Assembly (NCBI GenBank): GCA_036898135.1
Contig: CM072512.1
Location: 18,845,118-18,909,117, forward strand
From: Oncomelania hupensis
Lineage: Eukaryota; Mollusca; Gastropoda; Littorinimorpha; Pomatiopsidae
Reading direction: 5' to 3'
Length of the DNA stretch: 64,000 nt
Shown here: in pieces, positions 32,301 through 44,255 of the stretch
How the letters are laid out: every line of letters starts with the position of its first letter
Position numbering within the stretch: the first letter of the stretch is position 1
Notes under the pieces: generated by a model
Told to the model about the DNA's origin: nothing
What the model saw: the letters and a program-made list of their open reading frames with translations, nothing else
Database searches by the model: none
Position numbers and translations under genes: made by a program

Positions 32301-33827
32301 TGTCACGAATTGGCTAGTTTTAACTCTGCTTGTTGACTATTTAGCCATGTGTAGTCTTTGTACCAGTAGAGAGTCAGTAAATTACACAGCAGACCACACA
32401 CAGCGAGCGAGCCACACACAGCGTAAGTGAGTCAGCACTTGAGCTTTGAATCTGAACATTTTACCCAATGATAGCTTAGGCAAAGCGGTTCGCGCCAGTT
32501 TGACTGTGTCAGAGCCTAACACAGTTTGCATCAGTCGTGTGTGAGACGAGGAAGAAGTAACATCTCCTTAGCTAGCAGAGAACTATCTTCACTCATAGAC
32601 CAGGAAGCAGGACTTAGAATCTCAGAATTCTATTTAGTCAACACGGGCCTGAACTTGTCAAACAGGTAAATGAACACCCTTCTGTTTCATCGTGATATAT
32701 TTATATTATTGTTGAAATTATGTTTGTGGAATTTGCTATGCATAAATGTGAATTGTTAATCCGAATTTGCGTGACCACGTGGAAGAGCCTACCACGAGGC
32801 GAAACACGACCGGTTGCGCCGCCATGTTGTATCCCGTACGGAACCACTGTTGTTTAACTTATATGTATGTTTGCAGACCAGTGGCTGTACCACTGAATGT
32901 TTATAATATTATTAATTCTGTATGTGTATAGTTAGCCACGATTGATATTTATGTATGTATAGGAATTTAGAGTTGAGATTCCAGTGGAACCCGGAAGTAG
33001 CAGAATGTTCGTCGCTTATGTATAGAGATGTGGAGCTATCACTGAGGGCTACTTGGCTTTCAGTGAGACGCTCTGCACAAACCGATTATTCAGGGTTGTG
33101 CAGAATTTCGTCTCTTATATTACAGACGAGCAGGCGAGCTATCCCGAGCTATCCCGAGCTATCCTGTGCGTCCCACTCCACAGAAACGACTAGTTGGTTG
33201 AGGAGACTCTACCGCACAAGACGGAAAGAGATACCCGAAGAAACACCCTGTCAGACCCCACAGCGTGGCAAGGGAACCCAACTACACAACGACAAAGGTG
33301 TACCAGAAGCTACCTCACAGAAGGACTTCGACCGCACCATCAGAAAGTTAAGTGTAATCTCCGAAAGTGCACTTAAACTGATCATAACAGGACCACAGTA
33401 GTCCAACTCTTGAGAAACTGTAAAACGGACCACAGTAGTCCAAATCTACATGAAATATTATAGCAAGTGCCCGAGGAAGAAATAACAGCTACCTAGACTA
33501 TCAGCGATCGAACTATTAGCATTGAAAGAGACTTTTTAAGTTAGATTAGTACTTAGAGAATCTTGTATAGAGTAGAAGAAATAAATGTGTGATTTTAACT
33601 GTTATCAAGTGGCTGGACTACTTATGATTCATAGCCGTGTGAAAGCTAGTGTGACAGTATTCTTTTACCATTTTTCTATCTATTTCTGTACCCCAACCTT
33701 AACACAGAACGAGCTAAACAAATAAATTTATTAAAGTAGTTCATAGGGTGACTTACTAGCAGTTCCCACCGAATAAACGTGAGGGTCCATAATTCCATTG
33801 TGCAGAGCCCATAAACCCCACGTGACA
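32301..33827 (+). repeat. 3' LTR
   Basis: 1527 bp, the same length as the 5' LTR, with the same TGTCACG start and CGTGACA end. By eye it differs only at 32793 (C) and 32988 (A). The open frame of 148 codons recurs at 32955-33401 with the single Tyr/Asn change this causes. Confidence 0.97.
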
Positions 33828-35713
33828 GCACCTCATCTCCATGCTTTGTATTCTTCGTTGTAGCGAATGGGAAAATGTCTTTCCAAATGGGCTTCAACCT
33901 TTTCAGGGCAGAAGTTGTTTGTGCAATCCTGGAGAGGACTTCCTGTCGGGACCCATTGTCTGACATAATGGCTCTTAAATATTTGAAGCGGACCCATTTT
34001 CTGATACAATGGCTCCTAAATATTTGAAGCTATGCATCGTGTTGAGGGATTGGCCATTGGTGTTGTTGGTCATCACTTTGGTCTTCTCTGCACTTATTTC
34101 CATTCCAAAGGCTCTGAAGATGGTGTCAAGCATCTATACCAGCTGTTCAAGTTCTTGATTTTCTCCAGCCAATCCATCAATGTCATCCACAAAGCGACGG
34201 TTGAAGATTGCTGACTGTTGCCCACTCCTGCCGACTTCCCTTTCTTCAGCGAATGCACTGCTGCTTCAACTTCTAGGAGAATTGGGAGGATTTCTTCTTC
34301 TTCTCTGTTCTCTTGGATATACTAGAACTAATAGGTCTCCGTTTGGTGTATAGTTGTAAAGGTCAGAGCAGTACTCTGTCTCCATCTATCCAAGACTTCT
34401 TGTTCGTGGAGATCTTGGACTTTTTAACACTTGTCAGCCGCTTCACAGTCTGGTAGGCTTCTTGCTGTTGTTCTTGTTCAGACTGTTCTATATTTCCTGG
34501 CATTGATCTTCTTTCCAGTTCTCATTTGCTGTGCGCATGCCTTTTCGGATGGCACTGGTGATTTTTCGGTAGGCATCAGCTCCCTGTGAGGTGTTCCTTT
34601 TCTTTTTCATATCTCTTTATTGGTCACACGGGTCCAAAAGTCCAGGTGTGATCCACTGTTTCTTCTTTGGGAGGTGATTGCCAAGGATCTCAGTGGCGGC
34701 ATCTGTCACAGCTGAGTTGAAGGTGGTGGTCTTGGTGTTGACATCTACTTCACCAGCTCCCAAAATAAGCAGTGGTGCAAATTTCCCTCCAATTGTGGTT
34801 TGGAATATTTCTTCCACCTCCGGGTCTTGCAGTTTGCCCAGGTCGAACTTCAGTCTTGTGCACTTTGCTGTGTTTACTCTCTTCAAGTGGAGCCGGAAAG
34901 ACATCATCACGAGATTGTAGTCCTTTCGATGTCTGCTCCTGGAAAAGTGGCTGTCCTGACAATGTGGACGCTTGACCTGAAGTGTTTCTTGACCATGATG
35001 TCGTCAAGCTGGTTGTGATGCCAGCTCCATCGTCTGGATTTTTTATGAAGACCAAACATGTTTCCAGTTTCAGATTGTTGTATCTGGCAAATTCCAAGAG
35101 TCTCAGACCTCTGTCATTTGTAGTGGGATCCACATGTCTCTTCAGCGGTGGTACACATCTTGGCCAACCTTGAGAGTCCTGTCACCTCATACACTATGAC
35201 TATGTGACATGTGTTTGGCACGGTCAAGGACAGCCTGCAGATGTTCATAGAAATCCTGGACTTCGCTGTCCTCATAGTCTGATGTTAGGCATAGGCCTGG
35301 ATGATGGTGATGTTGAAAGGGGCTGCTATCAGACGGATGGTAAGGAGTCTATTGAAGACTGGGCGGCAACCCATGATAATGGCTAGAATGTCCTTGTGGA
35401 CCAAGAGTAGAACGCCATGTTCGTGTCTGTCATCTCTCCCGCGGAAATAAGGCCTTTGTCGGCCGTTGTTTTACCTAGGTCTTTCCAGCGCAGTTCGCGG
35501 ATTCCTAAAATGTTCCATTGATTGTGGTCCAGCTCGTGGGCCAGTTCTTCTAATTTCCCTCCGCAGTTAGAGTCTTGACATTCCAGGTTCCATTGACAAT
35601 GTTGCCTCTCGTGCGGATCATGCTAAGTTTTCATCAGTAACCTACTTATCACCTCGGCAAGAAAGACCTGGCAGGGCCCAATCCTCTCCAGGCTGTTGGT
35701 CACAGCCGAAATC
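33828..35713 (-). mobile_element. RTE LINE relic, 5' portion
   Basis: Continuation of 26311-26673 beyond the inserted LTR element, starting with the second GCACC. It matches about 3720-6490 of the intact RTE copy but has many indels, a local duplication near 33960-34030, and an internal deletion of about 600 bp near 34212 that removes the RT catalytic core. Only short frames remain, for example an endonuclease-RT linker piece at about 34617-34910. It stops abruptly near 35713, in the part matching the N-terminal region. Confidence 0.9.
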
Positions 35714-37020
35714 GCCTTATTACATCTATCTAACCATCGAATGAAACTGGACGTTAATACAACAGTTATCTAAAAAGCAGCCAACACAGGTCAAATTAAC
35801 TTCCTTGAGACAGTCACACCGACAACCGCTCAAGATATCATCTAACAGACTTAGCGATCCAAGACTAAATAGCATACTTAAGCCAAAACTGACCATAACC
35901 TAGTCCCCGTTAAATAGCCTACTCCACTGTGACCAGAGTAACTTAGACACTAAGTAGCCTAGACTCCACGTAAGCGTTATTACATCTATTCTCCACTCTA
36001 CAGCTGACACTCCTATTCAAGGAATTATGCGTGTCAGAAATAGTGTAGGTGGGGAACTATTCAAATCAGAACTATAATCCCGTATATGCGAGATTAAAGA
36101 AAACGAGAGCTAAACGATTGGTCAGAAGTCTACTAGGAACTCTTGCATATCTTTGGGCCCCAATCTTAGCTAGTCAGTCCCCAATACGCCCACGGTGTTG
36201 GGGGACGTTAATGTTAAACAACGAGCTAGTCAGTCGCAAACGAACTGCTCAGCTGTGAGGGTCGACCAAAGGAACAAACTGCAGTGTCCGTCTATCTCCA
36301 TCTCATCTAGAGAGTGCTAGAGACGTAAAAGACGATTTCACGAGTCCCAGAGTCTACAAGTCGGCCCTGGGATCAAAAGGTTTGTGGAGACGAACGCCTG
36401 ACCGTCGCTCCCGTGGCACCAAAGGAGAACAATCAAGAGTCTACCTGGCCACGTCCGAACCCCACAGCTACAAGGGCGACCCGACTCACCACCAGAGTAG
36501 ATAAGTCACCCGCAAATGAACTGAGTCCTACCCTCGAGAAAACTAGAACATTTAGAAAACTACGAACAGTGAAAATCGTAACCGCAGTTAGCACAGGATG
36601 AATAAACCCTGCTAAAGAACTTTCCCAGCACTTCGAACTATATTAATTGTTAATTTACCGGTTAATGCAGAAATGTCAAAGTTTGTGTTGAATATATAAA
36701 AAGTGAAATTACATACATACGACTGGTGTCATTCTATTTGTATTGTTGTGTAGCTATTAGTTTTCTTCTCTCGAGACATAAGAATCTAGTCTTTTGATTA
36801 GTAATTAACGGTTCTCAAGTTGAGCCAAATGATATTAAAATTCCCGAGAACAAATATAAATTTTATGTGACCAAAGTGCCGTGATCTGTCTCTCACACAA
36901 CTTTCGGAATTCTGGTAAAAGAACGATCGATAGTGGTAGCATCGCCCATCTATCAATAAGTCTTACCCCCTAGTAAGATAAACGTATCTTCCCCAGAATA
37001 TCATCACAATAGCCCGGACA
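35714..37020. other. Unassigned segment, possible solo LTR
   Basis: No protein family recognised. TTATTACATCTAT occurs twice (35718 and 35977). From 36032 to 37020 the sequence begins TGTCAG and ends GGACA, contains AATAAA near 36602, and has an LTR-like length of 989 bp, but I see no target duplication around it. The plus-strand frame at 36413-36601 is Thr/Arg-rich and probably not coding. Confidence 0.3.
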
Positions 37021-37059
37021 TGACGCTTATGCCCTGTACGGGTGCCAGCCACACAAATA

Positions 37060-37235
37060 CTTTCAGCAAGCGCCAGGTCCTTTCTCTCCACCCCCAACCC
37101 CACCCCCATTACCCAGTCGCCCAGGATTGTGATCAGTTGTCTGCGGTGTATGACAATGTGGCTATGGCAGCAAGTGGGCGTCTCGAGCGCTCGAGTTCGA
37201 TCCTGGTTCGGCCAGCGTCATGAGCAGCTCCTGAG
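37060..37235 (+). mobile_element. SINE family A fragment
   Basis: Shares the 3' half of family A: GTGGGCGTCTCGAGCG, then GATCCTGGTTCGGCCAGCGTC and GAGCAGCTC, parallel to 38240-38395 and, inverted, to 8500-8570. It is diverged, and the head is missing. Confidence 0.5.
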
Positions 37236-38105
37236 CTGGAAGGGAGCTACAGTATGTAAGAACGATAACTTTAAAAATAATCATAAATATAGCCATACTT
37301 TGTGGCGTGAAGTAAAACCAGTACAGCTTCTTATTCTCAGTATTGGCTGCAGCATGAGAAAGTCAATGTTACCACAATGATAGTAGTGTTAGTAGTATTA
37401 TTGTATTAATGCTACCCGTAGACAGAACATGGAATCACAATATCGTCGGCCATTAACGGCGTAACCTGTTTATAACAGTAGGGCGTGCATACACTTGTAT
37501 TGTTCGGCGGAGAATACGCCAGTGATAATAATAATTCAGCGCGGAATCAATAATCGTTATGTGCACAGTTGCATAACCACATGATTAACGTTGCTTCGTC
37601 TTATTTACCAGCTGTCGTGATTAATTTTGTCATACTGACGTTGCTTGTAAACATTATCCAGAACAAGACGGCATAACTAGGATTAGTCTACTGTTACGTT
37701 TAACATACTTTAATTAGCCTGCTAATGTTTTAGCGTACTATCTCTATGGTTGACTTTACTTATATCGAACGATTGTCGTAAGGTTTCGCGTCCGTAACAG
37801 TAAACTGGACAGCATATTCATAATAATGTATACTGAACGAACTAAAACTACCCTTTTAATGTATGGAGTATATCGTTCATTTTCAGCATGTTTCACTCAC
37901 ATAAATTAAGAAGTCTAAAGTAATGAAAGTAATTAGTTATCCCATAACACTAACGTCCTAATCTGCTTTGATCAACTGTAAATCTTGTTTATTGAATGTG
38001 TTTGTGTTTTTTTAATTTAAGGGTAACAATTACTATTTTTCCTGTTTTTACTCATTCTCGTATTCTTTTATACAAGTCCAGCTTTGAACTCTTCTTGTCA
38101 ATATT
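37236..38105. other. Non-coding AT-rich stretch
   Basis: No supported features. Confidence 0.5.
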
Positions 38106-38395
38106 TTACTCCTTCAGACGGGAATATAAACCGAAATCTAGTCTGTGCTTACATTGCATTCCATCGCACAAACTTTAAAGATCCTGACGCTCATAGCCTC
38201 AAAACGGCTAAATGACGGTTACACCAACACACTGAGCATGCCTTAGAGCCCTCCCCAACCCCGAATGTCCGGTCGCCCAGAATGGAGCTTAGTCGCCTGA
38301 GGCGGTAGAGGATGTGCCTACGGCAGCCAGTTGACGACTGAGGCGGTTTGAGCAAGATCCTGTGTCGGCCAGCGTCTTGAGCAGCTCGGGCAGGA
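38106..38395 (+). mobile_element. SINE family A, 5'-truncated copy
   Basis: Begins within the body (CTCCTTCAGACGGGAATATAAACCG), runs through AAAGATCCTGACGCTCAT, and ends in GCCAGCGTCTTGAGCAGCTCGGG. It lacks the tRNA head and the terminal GCGCTATA tail. Confidence 0.7.
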
Positions 38396-38520
38396 AAAGC
38401 CCTCTTATAAGAATAATATATAATAATATAGTAAGAACTGTCCATTGTGCCTTTGGGAACTAATGGTAAGTAGTTATAAATGCAGTGTGGCTACCTAGCA
38501 ATCGTCATATCTGTCAGTAA

Positions 38521-39786
38521 CTGACAGCATCACAGGAGGCACAATTAGGTCAAATAGATATAGATATTTTGTACAAGTTATTTATTTTATTATATGCAGA
38601 CGATACTGTTATTTTTGCTGAATCGCCTGATGCTTTACAGATAGCCCTTGATTCAATGTATGATTATTGTCAGCTCTGGAAACTTAAAGTTAATGTAGCA
38701 AAAACAAAGGTTATGATTTTTTCCAGAGGTAAAGTAAGAAATGTCCCAATCTTCATGTACAATGGTGAGCAAATTGAGGTTACGTACGATTTTCAATATC
38801 TGGGAATAAAAATCAATTACAATGGAAGCTTAAAGCCAGCTCAGAAAAACCTATATGACCGAGCCACCAAGGCGATGTTTGCTTTACTCCGCAAAGTTAG
38901 AAAATTAGCTTTACCTATTGACATGTAAATTGAACTCTTTGATAAAACTGTTGTACCTATATTATTGTATGGTTCGGAAGTATGGTGTCCTCAGATGACT
39001 GACCTGGTAAACAAATTGCAACTACGTTTTTATAAGTTTATCTTAAAGCTTGGTAAAAGTACACCGACATGTATGGTTTTAGGAGAAGTAGGTCAGTTCC
39101 CTTTAGATATCTTAGCAAAATGCCGTATGTTAAATTTTTGGTACAAGCTTGCTTTTGACAGAAATAGTACTAAATTATCGTGTGTGGTTTACAGGTTTCT
39201 GCTGAAGATGTACGAACTAAACTTGTACAAACATGATTATTTAGACTGTGTCAGGAATTCTCTGGAAAAACTAGGGTTAGGAAATGTCTGGTATGATCAG
39301 TCTCAAGGCTCGAATTTTTCTGCCGAAGGGTTTAAAGAAGAGATAATGAAAAGGCTGCAGGATCAACATGTACAAAACTGGCACTCAGAAATTAACACAA
39401 AGGATTTATATTATAATTATAGAATGTTTAAAGAAAATTTTGAATTTGAAGAATATTTGACAATTTTGCCCGCCAGCCTAGCTGCTGTTGTCATAAAATT
39501 TAGAACCTTAAACCATAAGCTACCAGTGCAAAGGGGACGGTTTCTTGGAATCCAGAGATGTGACAGAATATGTAATAAATGTACTTTTAATGAGTTAGGA
39601 GATGAATTTCATTTTATTTTTATATGTCCACATTTCGACGATGATAGAAATGAGCTGCTTAAAAGGTTTTTCTATGTGCGACCCAATGCTATTAAATTTT
39701 CTCATTTATTTTCAACGAAAAATAAGACTATTTTGCTGAAACTGGCTAGGTTTATGAAAATAATAATGGATAGCTTTAGAACGTAA
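38521..39786 (+). pseudogene. LINE reverse transcriptase C-terminal half
   Basis: One frame, broken by a single TAA at 38926-38928. It begins just before the catalytic box LFILLYADDTVIFAES (about 38575), continues through WKLKVNVAKTKVMIFSRG and FQYLGIKI, and after the stop resumes with IELFDKTVVPILLYGSEVWC. Further down CDRICNKCTFNELGDEFHFI with ICPHF forms a Cys/His motif typical of LINE C-termini (about 39560-39630). The N-terminal RT fingers and any endonuclease are missing through 5' truncation. Apart from the one stop, the frame is clean, so the insertion is not very old. Confidence 0.88.
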
Positions 39787-40209
39787 TATAATGATTTGTA
39801 ATATTAATGATAGTAATAATAGGGATTTTTTTTTCAATAATGACAATATGAATACTAAATACCAGTGTGTACCCCCTCCCTTCTCCCCTTCTTTATCACC
39901 CAATCTTGCGAGAGAGTGCGTGCGATTTGTGATCAGTCTGTGTGGACATAAGTTTTATGTAGTATGCTTGTGCTGTGTGATAATAATGAATGTGTATTTT
40001 GTAAATGTTTATTATGTCTCTTAGAACGCGAGTGTGAAAGATTAACTTTTATTTTTTGTAATATATGTACATATGTATTTTATATTGTATTTTATGATTT
40101 TTATGGTTATTTTACATGTATGTTTATTTTTATTTATTTTCGTTGTATCCACGTGCCCCAAGGGGTTTTATGGAATAAAGCGCTTTTGACTTGACTTGAC
40201 TTGACTTGA
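38521..40209 (+). mobile_element. LINE, 5'-truncated, with (TTGAC)n tail
   Basis: A reverse-transcriptase-encoding 3' part of a non-LTR element, ending GAATAAAGCGCTTTTGAC followed by TTGAC pentamers at about 40187-40209. GTCAGTAA near 38512 and again near 40211 may be the target duplication. The clade is not assigned; the C-terminal CCHC-type zinc motif occurs in several LINE groups. Confidence 0.85.
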
Positions 40210-42103
40210 CAGTCAGTAATGTCTCACAACAATGTTCACAAGGGAAGCTTCTAAGTAGTTATCCAGCATTGTTTACGCTTAAAAGCGAGTCGTATTCATC
40301 ATCTCTCTATCAACTTTCAGCGATTCTAGGCCATATACAGTAAGTCCACTGACTATAATACGTATTGATGTTCATAGGCGTCCTTACAGTTTGAGTCATT
40401 GTCCACTGCGCCGTAATCCGCCTGTCCACTTTGCGACTGTCATTGTGGTTGGACAGCTGTATAGGGAGATACTGACCTAAGCTGGACCTGATGAGACTTA
40501 ACCACAATGTCCCGTCAAGTAGTAGGAAGTATGCCAAGAGCTCTTTGTCAAGTCTCGTTGTGTAATTTTGGGGATGTTGTTCACTGGAGGTTTAAACGCC
40601 GTGTTTGTCTTTGCTTCTGCCATTGTTTATTTCTTTGTTTGTCTTTTGGGTTTCTTTGTTTTTGTTTGTCCTTCCGTCCTAATTTCAGTGAAGTTAATCG
40701 GATGAAGAGGAATTGATACAAGAACTTCTTTCTTATATGTTCTGTACTTTTCTGTTCTTTCTGCAGTTCTTTCTTCCCTTTTTTTCCCTTTCTTTCATTC
40801 TTTTTTATTTGTTAATTTCTTTGCTTTTTTTGTGTGTGACTTCTTGACCCCCTTTTAAAATTAATGTAAAATATAAAATTAATCACATAAAATTACAATT
40901 TTTTAAAGTGTGCCATCTAGACTAGAGGGATCCTTATATTCTAACTATACCAAGTTTCAAAGAAATCGGTCCATTGGTTTCAGACAAAAGTGTACAAAAG
41001 TGACAGCCTGCCGGCCGGACGGACAGAACCAAAATCAATAGTTTGCCCTGCTATTTATAGCTCGTTAACCAATAAAAACACTTTAGTAGAAGAGGGACCC
41101 GTCTATCTACTAAAGGGAACGAACTAGAAAACTGGTGATGTCATTGTTTGGTAAGTAGCGCCATGGACCTCTATGAACACGTGAAATAGACACCTTTTCT
41201 CTAAGGGCCTTCCCTCTGACCAGCGCATAATTTCCCAATGGAGCGCATTTGCATAACTGTAAGATGGTATTCCTAGATGTTTACTGGTTTGACCTCGGAG
41301 AGTATGAGACGATCTACCATATTGTCGACGGGAAGTTAAAAATGATGGGTTGACGTTCATGGAATAGTATGAAATGTTTTCGGTATTACACACACACACG
41401 CACACACACACGCACACCCACACGCACACACACACGCAACCCTCCCCCCCCCACACACACCTACTTATACACACACACACAGAATGTTGACTTGGCATTT
41501 ACATCTTCTTTTTCTTGTTTGCTCACAGATGAATTAGCCGTTTAATCGGGTGAAAACATGCTTATAACTTCTGTATTAATGTGCATACATGTATGTATGC
41601 AGATTTAAAATAATGTTTGTTGCTAAGCAGAGATATGAAATATGTATTATACAAATTAAAGAATAATAATTAGAAGGAAACGGCGGCGGCGACGACGACT
41701 TAAACTTAGGAGTATTTAAAAATTATGCAAGAATTTAAAACCCAAAAGCAACGTTCGACGACCTTTAGTTCGCTAGTCCTCCGGAAGACCTTCAGTATGG
41801 AATAATTAAGTGTTATTAATTGGGCGACAAAGAAGAGCTTTTATGACCGCTAGGCGATAGGAAAAGCGCCCCAGTCTCGACATTTTCAACCTCATGCATA
41901 AAGTTCTGTGTCACCCAGGTCTCCTCGCCTGATCATAATAACCCGTTACGGAGTTAGCCAATGCGTTTTACCTGATGGAGATAATATAAAAATGGTACCG
42001 TTAAAAAATGTGATGACGTGTGTTTATCTGATAAGTAAAAATAATGAACATTTTATTTTTTTAAAGCTCGTGTTAAGAATACAGGGCCCTGATAAATAAA
42101 CCT
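40210..42103. other. Non-coding stretch with (CA)n
   Basis: A CA/CGCA-rich tract with a C-run lies at about 41388-41482. A segment at about 40955-41030 (AAAGAAATCGGTCCATTGGTTTC, then CGGACGGACAG) looks like a dispersed repeat, but there is no second copy here. No genes recognised. Confidence 0.5.
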
Positions 42104-42230
42104 TGGTGGAGTCTTACTCTTTTGGATGAGACTATAAACCGAGATCTTGTCTGTGCACGTATAGTCTATCGCACGGACTTTTAAAGATACTGACTGACGC
42201 TCATATACATCCTAGATGGGTGAGTGGCAA
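42104..42230 (+). mobile_element. SINE family A fragment
   Basis: Contains GGATGAGACTATAAACCGAG, then AAAGATACTGACTGACGCTCAT and CTAGATGGGTGAG, which is the middle of the family A body. Head and tail missing. Confidence 0.7.
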
Positions 42231-42659
42231 AATCGAAAGAAGAACAACCTCCCCACCCCTCAGATCCCCTTTTGTCCTGTTTAGAGCTGCTCTTGCCTTG
42301 CAGCTGCCCCGTTTTCTCTGAAAAGGTAACCCGAATTTCGTCACATTTGTGAAGACAAAGGCATTTTAAAATGTGAAATATGTGAAGAAAAGATTTCTGT
42401 TAAAGTGGGATTCATTAGTAAAGACAAAAGCTATGTTTATTTTTATTTTTTTAAATTGTTGATGTTGTCAAAAACAACAACACACAGCTAAAAGCTTGGT
42501 GTTATCACATGGAGAAGAAAGCGTTATTGTATAGCTTTATTGTTTGTATCTTATGATGTAGATGAATGTATTATTTTATATTTGATCATATAATAATATA
42601 GACGAAAGTTTTGTGTTTTTTTTGGAAATCTTAAACTGTAGGCAAAAGCTTACTTGTGT
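42231..42659. other. Non-coding stretch
   Basis: AT-rich. Loose precursors of the following minisatellite motif are visible from about 42415 (GTAAAGACAAAAG, ATATAGACGAAAG). Confidence 0.5.
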
Positions 42660-42850
42660 GTTGTAGTTTTTTCTTATCTGATAATGTAGACAAAAGGTAC
42701 ATTTCTTGTTATCTAATGTTGTGAACCAAACAAATCTGTTTATCCGATTATGTAGGCAAAAGATTTCTTCATCTGATTATGTAGACAAAGGATTTCTTTA
42801 TCTCATTATGTAGACAGAAATATTTCTTTTATCTGATTCTGTAGACTTGT
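42660..42850. repeat. Degenerate minisatellite, about 37-40 bp
   Basis: Repeats of TTATCTGATTATGTAGACAAAAG with a T-rich spacer, at least five recognisable units, best preserved at about 42735-42850. Confidence 0.75.
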
Positions 42851-43242
42851 TTAGCCGGTCAGTCTCGACGAATTTCAATACGTAGCCTTAAGGTAGCAGC
42901 TCATATTTTTTATTATGAAACATTGTTGTTCTTGTATTGTTGAACTTGTATTGAAGATTTTATACTTATAGTAAACGTCTTCTGTCCGTTTATTCCATTT
43001 TTCAACGAGACAAGAGATAAGTGAACAACTTTTTTTGGTTGTTCCTCGTTTGCTTCACCTTCCAGTATACATAAACGCGCAAGTTACAATGGAGAGTGGG
43101 TATCGGGGAAAATTATTTGGCTCTTGACGGAAACGTGAGACACGTTGTATTCCATAAAACGCTTTCGGATTACGTCGGTGGGGTGTTATTTATGAACTTA
43201 ATCCTGAGCACAATCTTTTAGCGACCGGAACCTGGTGTAATT
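42851..43242. other. Non-coding stretch
   Basis: No supported features. Confidence 0.5.
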
Positions 43243-43355
43243 ATTTGTGTAACCGGCACTTACCCGTCTAGGACATGAGCGTCAGGATCTTTAAAGTTTC
43301 ATGCAATGGAATGCATGCGTGCACGGACTAAACCTCGGTTTATACTATCAAGTCT
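43243..43355 (-). mobile_element. SINE family A fragment
   Basis: Inverted middle part of family A (plus-strand ACCGGCACTTACCCGTCTAG, then GAGCGTCAGGATCTTTAAAG and CTCGGTTTATACT). Confidence 0.7.
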
Positions 43356-44025
43356 TACCCCTTCACTAAAAACTATGACAATATTATCAGATGGCATTTA
43401 TTATTTTGTTATCTAGTTTTGTCGTGACAGTTAATAACAGCATAATTATATACCAGTGAGAAATTACAGTACATTACATGGTTATTACTTTAGGTCCAGC
43501 GGACTTGTGAGAAGTTAAGCATTACAAAAACAACAGTTCACCAGCTATCGCTCGGGGACTAATGAGCTGGTAATCTAAATAAGACAAATGAAGAGGTGAG
43601 TGACTGATAGTGATACAAACGTCACTGTCGTCTCTGCATGGCATCGTGCAGATCGATGTCATGATGGTTTAGGCATACTAAATTCCCGACGACAGTTTTA
43701 TTTCTTTGCAAAATGCTACCATGACCAGACATATATGTTTTCGCACGTTAGTTGTAAACTTACCACCGTGGAATCGCAAGGCTTTATAGCATAAGCCTGT
43801 AATAGTGAAAATAAGAATTTTGATACTGGTCTTCTTCTATAGCTATTATGTACAATAATTACCAATGCGTATGTTTGCGCCGTGTCTTTTGGCTGTGCCA
43901 ATTTTGCAGTAGTCAACAGGGTGGGCTTATATAAGCTCGCTTGTTGCCTATCCTGTTAATAAATATAAGTCTCCTCTCTGAAAATCCTTTCGGGAAGAGA
44001 GGGGACTATAAACTGATACACACAC
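43356..44025. other. Non-coding stretch
   Basis: Contains a partial copy of the TTTAGGTCCAGCGGACTT block at about 43487-43508, shared with 11262-11307 and 59609-59654. Otherwise featureless. Confidence 0.5.
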
Positions 44026-44255
44026 ACATCCTGTAAATGCAGTGGGGCCGGGTAGCTCAGTTGGTAAGAGCGTCTTGCTAGTAACCGAAAGGTCGCTGGT
44101 TCGAATCCCGGATTGGTCAACGTGTGATCATATTATTTTCCCCTTTACCAACAACTGGCCCGCTGGTGTCAGTATAAATCTGTCCAGTAGTCACCTATAT
44201 GCGAAAGTGTCGTGTGACTATAATCTACAAACAACAACAACAACATCCTGTAAAT
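44026..44255 (+). mobile_element. tRNA-Thr-like SINE, family B, copy 2 with TSD
   Basis: The element spans about 44044-44245 and differs from 22059-22259 by very few bases (I noticed CGGTCC versus CTGTCC). ACATCCTGTAAAT at 44026-44038 and 44243-44255 is a 13-bp target duplication, with GCAGT between the left repeat and the head. It is a clean, recent LINE-mediated insertion. Confidence 0.92.

Larger units (their letters stand above)
26679..33827 (+). mobile_element. Gmr1-like Ty3/gypsy LTR retrotransposon, RT-deleted
   Basis: A complete insertion of 7149 bp with two 1527-bp LTRs, a 5-bp target duplication, gag, protease, integrase, and then an RT remnant with RNase H. Integrase upstream of RNase H is the Ty1/copia-like order known within Ty3/gypsy only from Gmr1-like elements. 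The integrase has an HHCC zinc finger and a GPY/F domain, which favours Ty3/gypsy over Ty1/copia. The RT fingers and palm are gone. Only two LTR-LTR differences were found by eye, so it is recent and was presumably mobilised by an intact relative. No envelope-like ORF is present. Confidence 0.9.
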
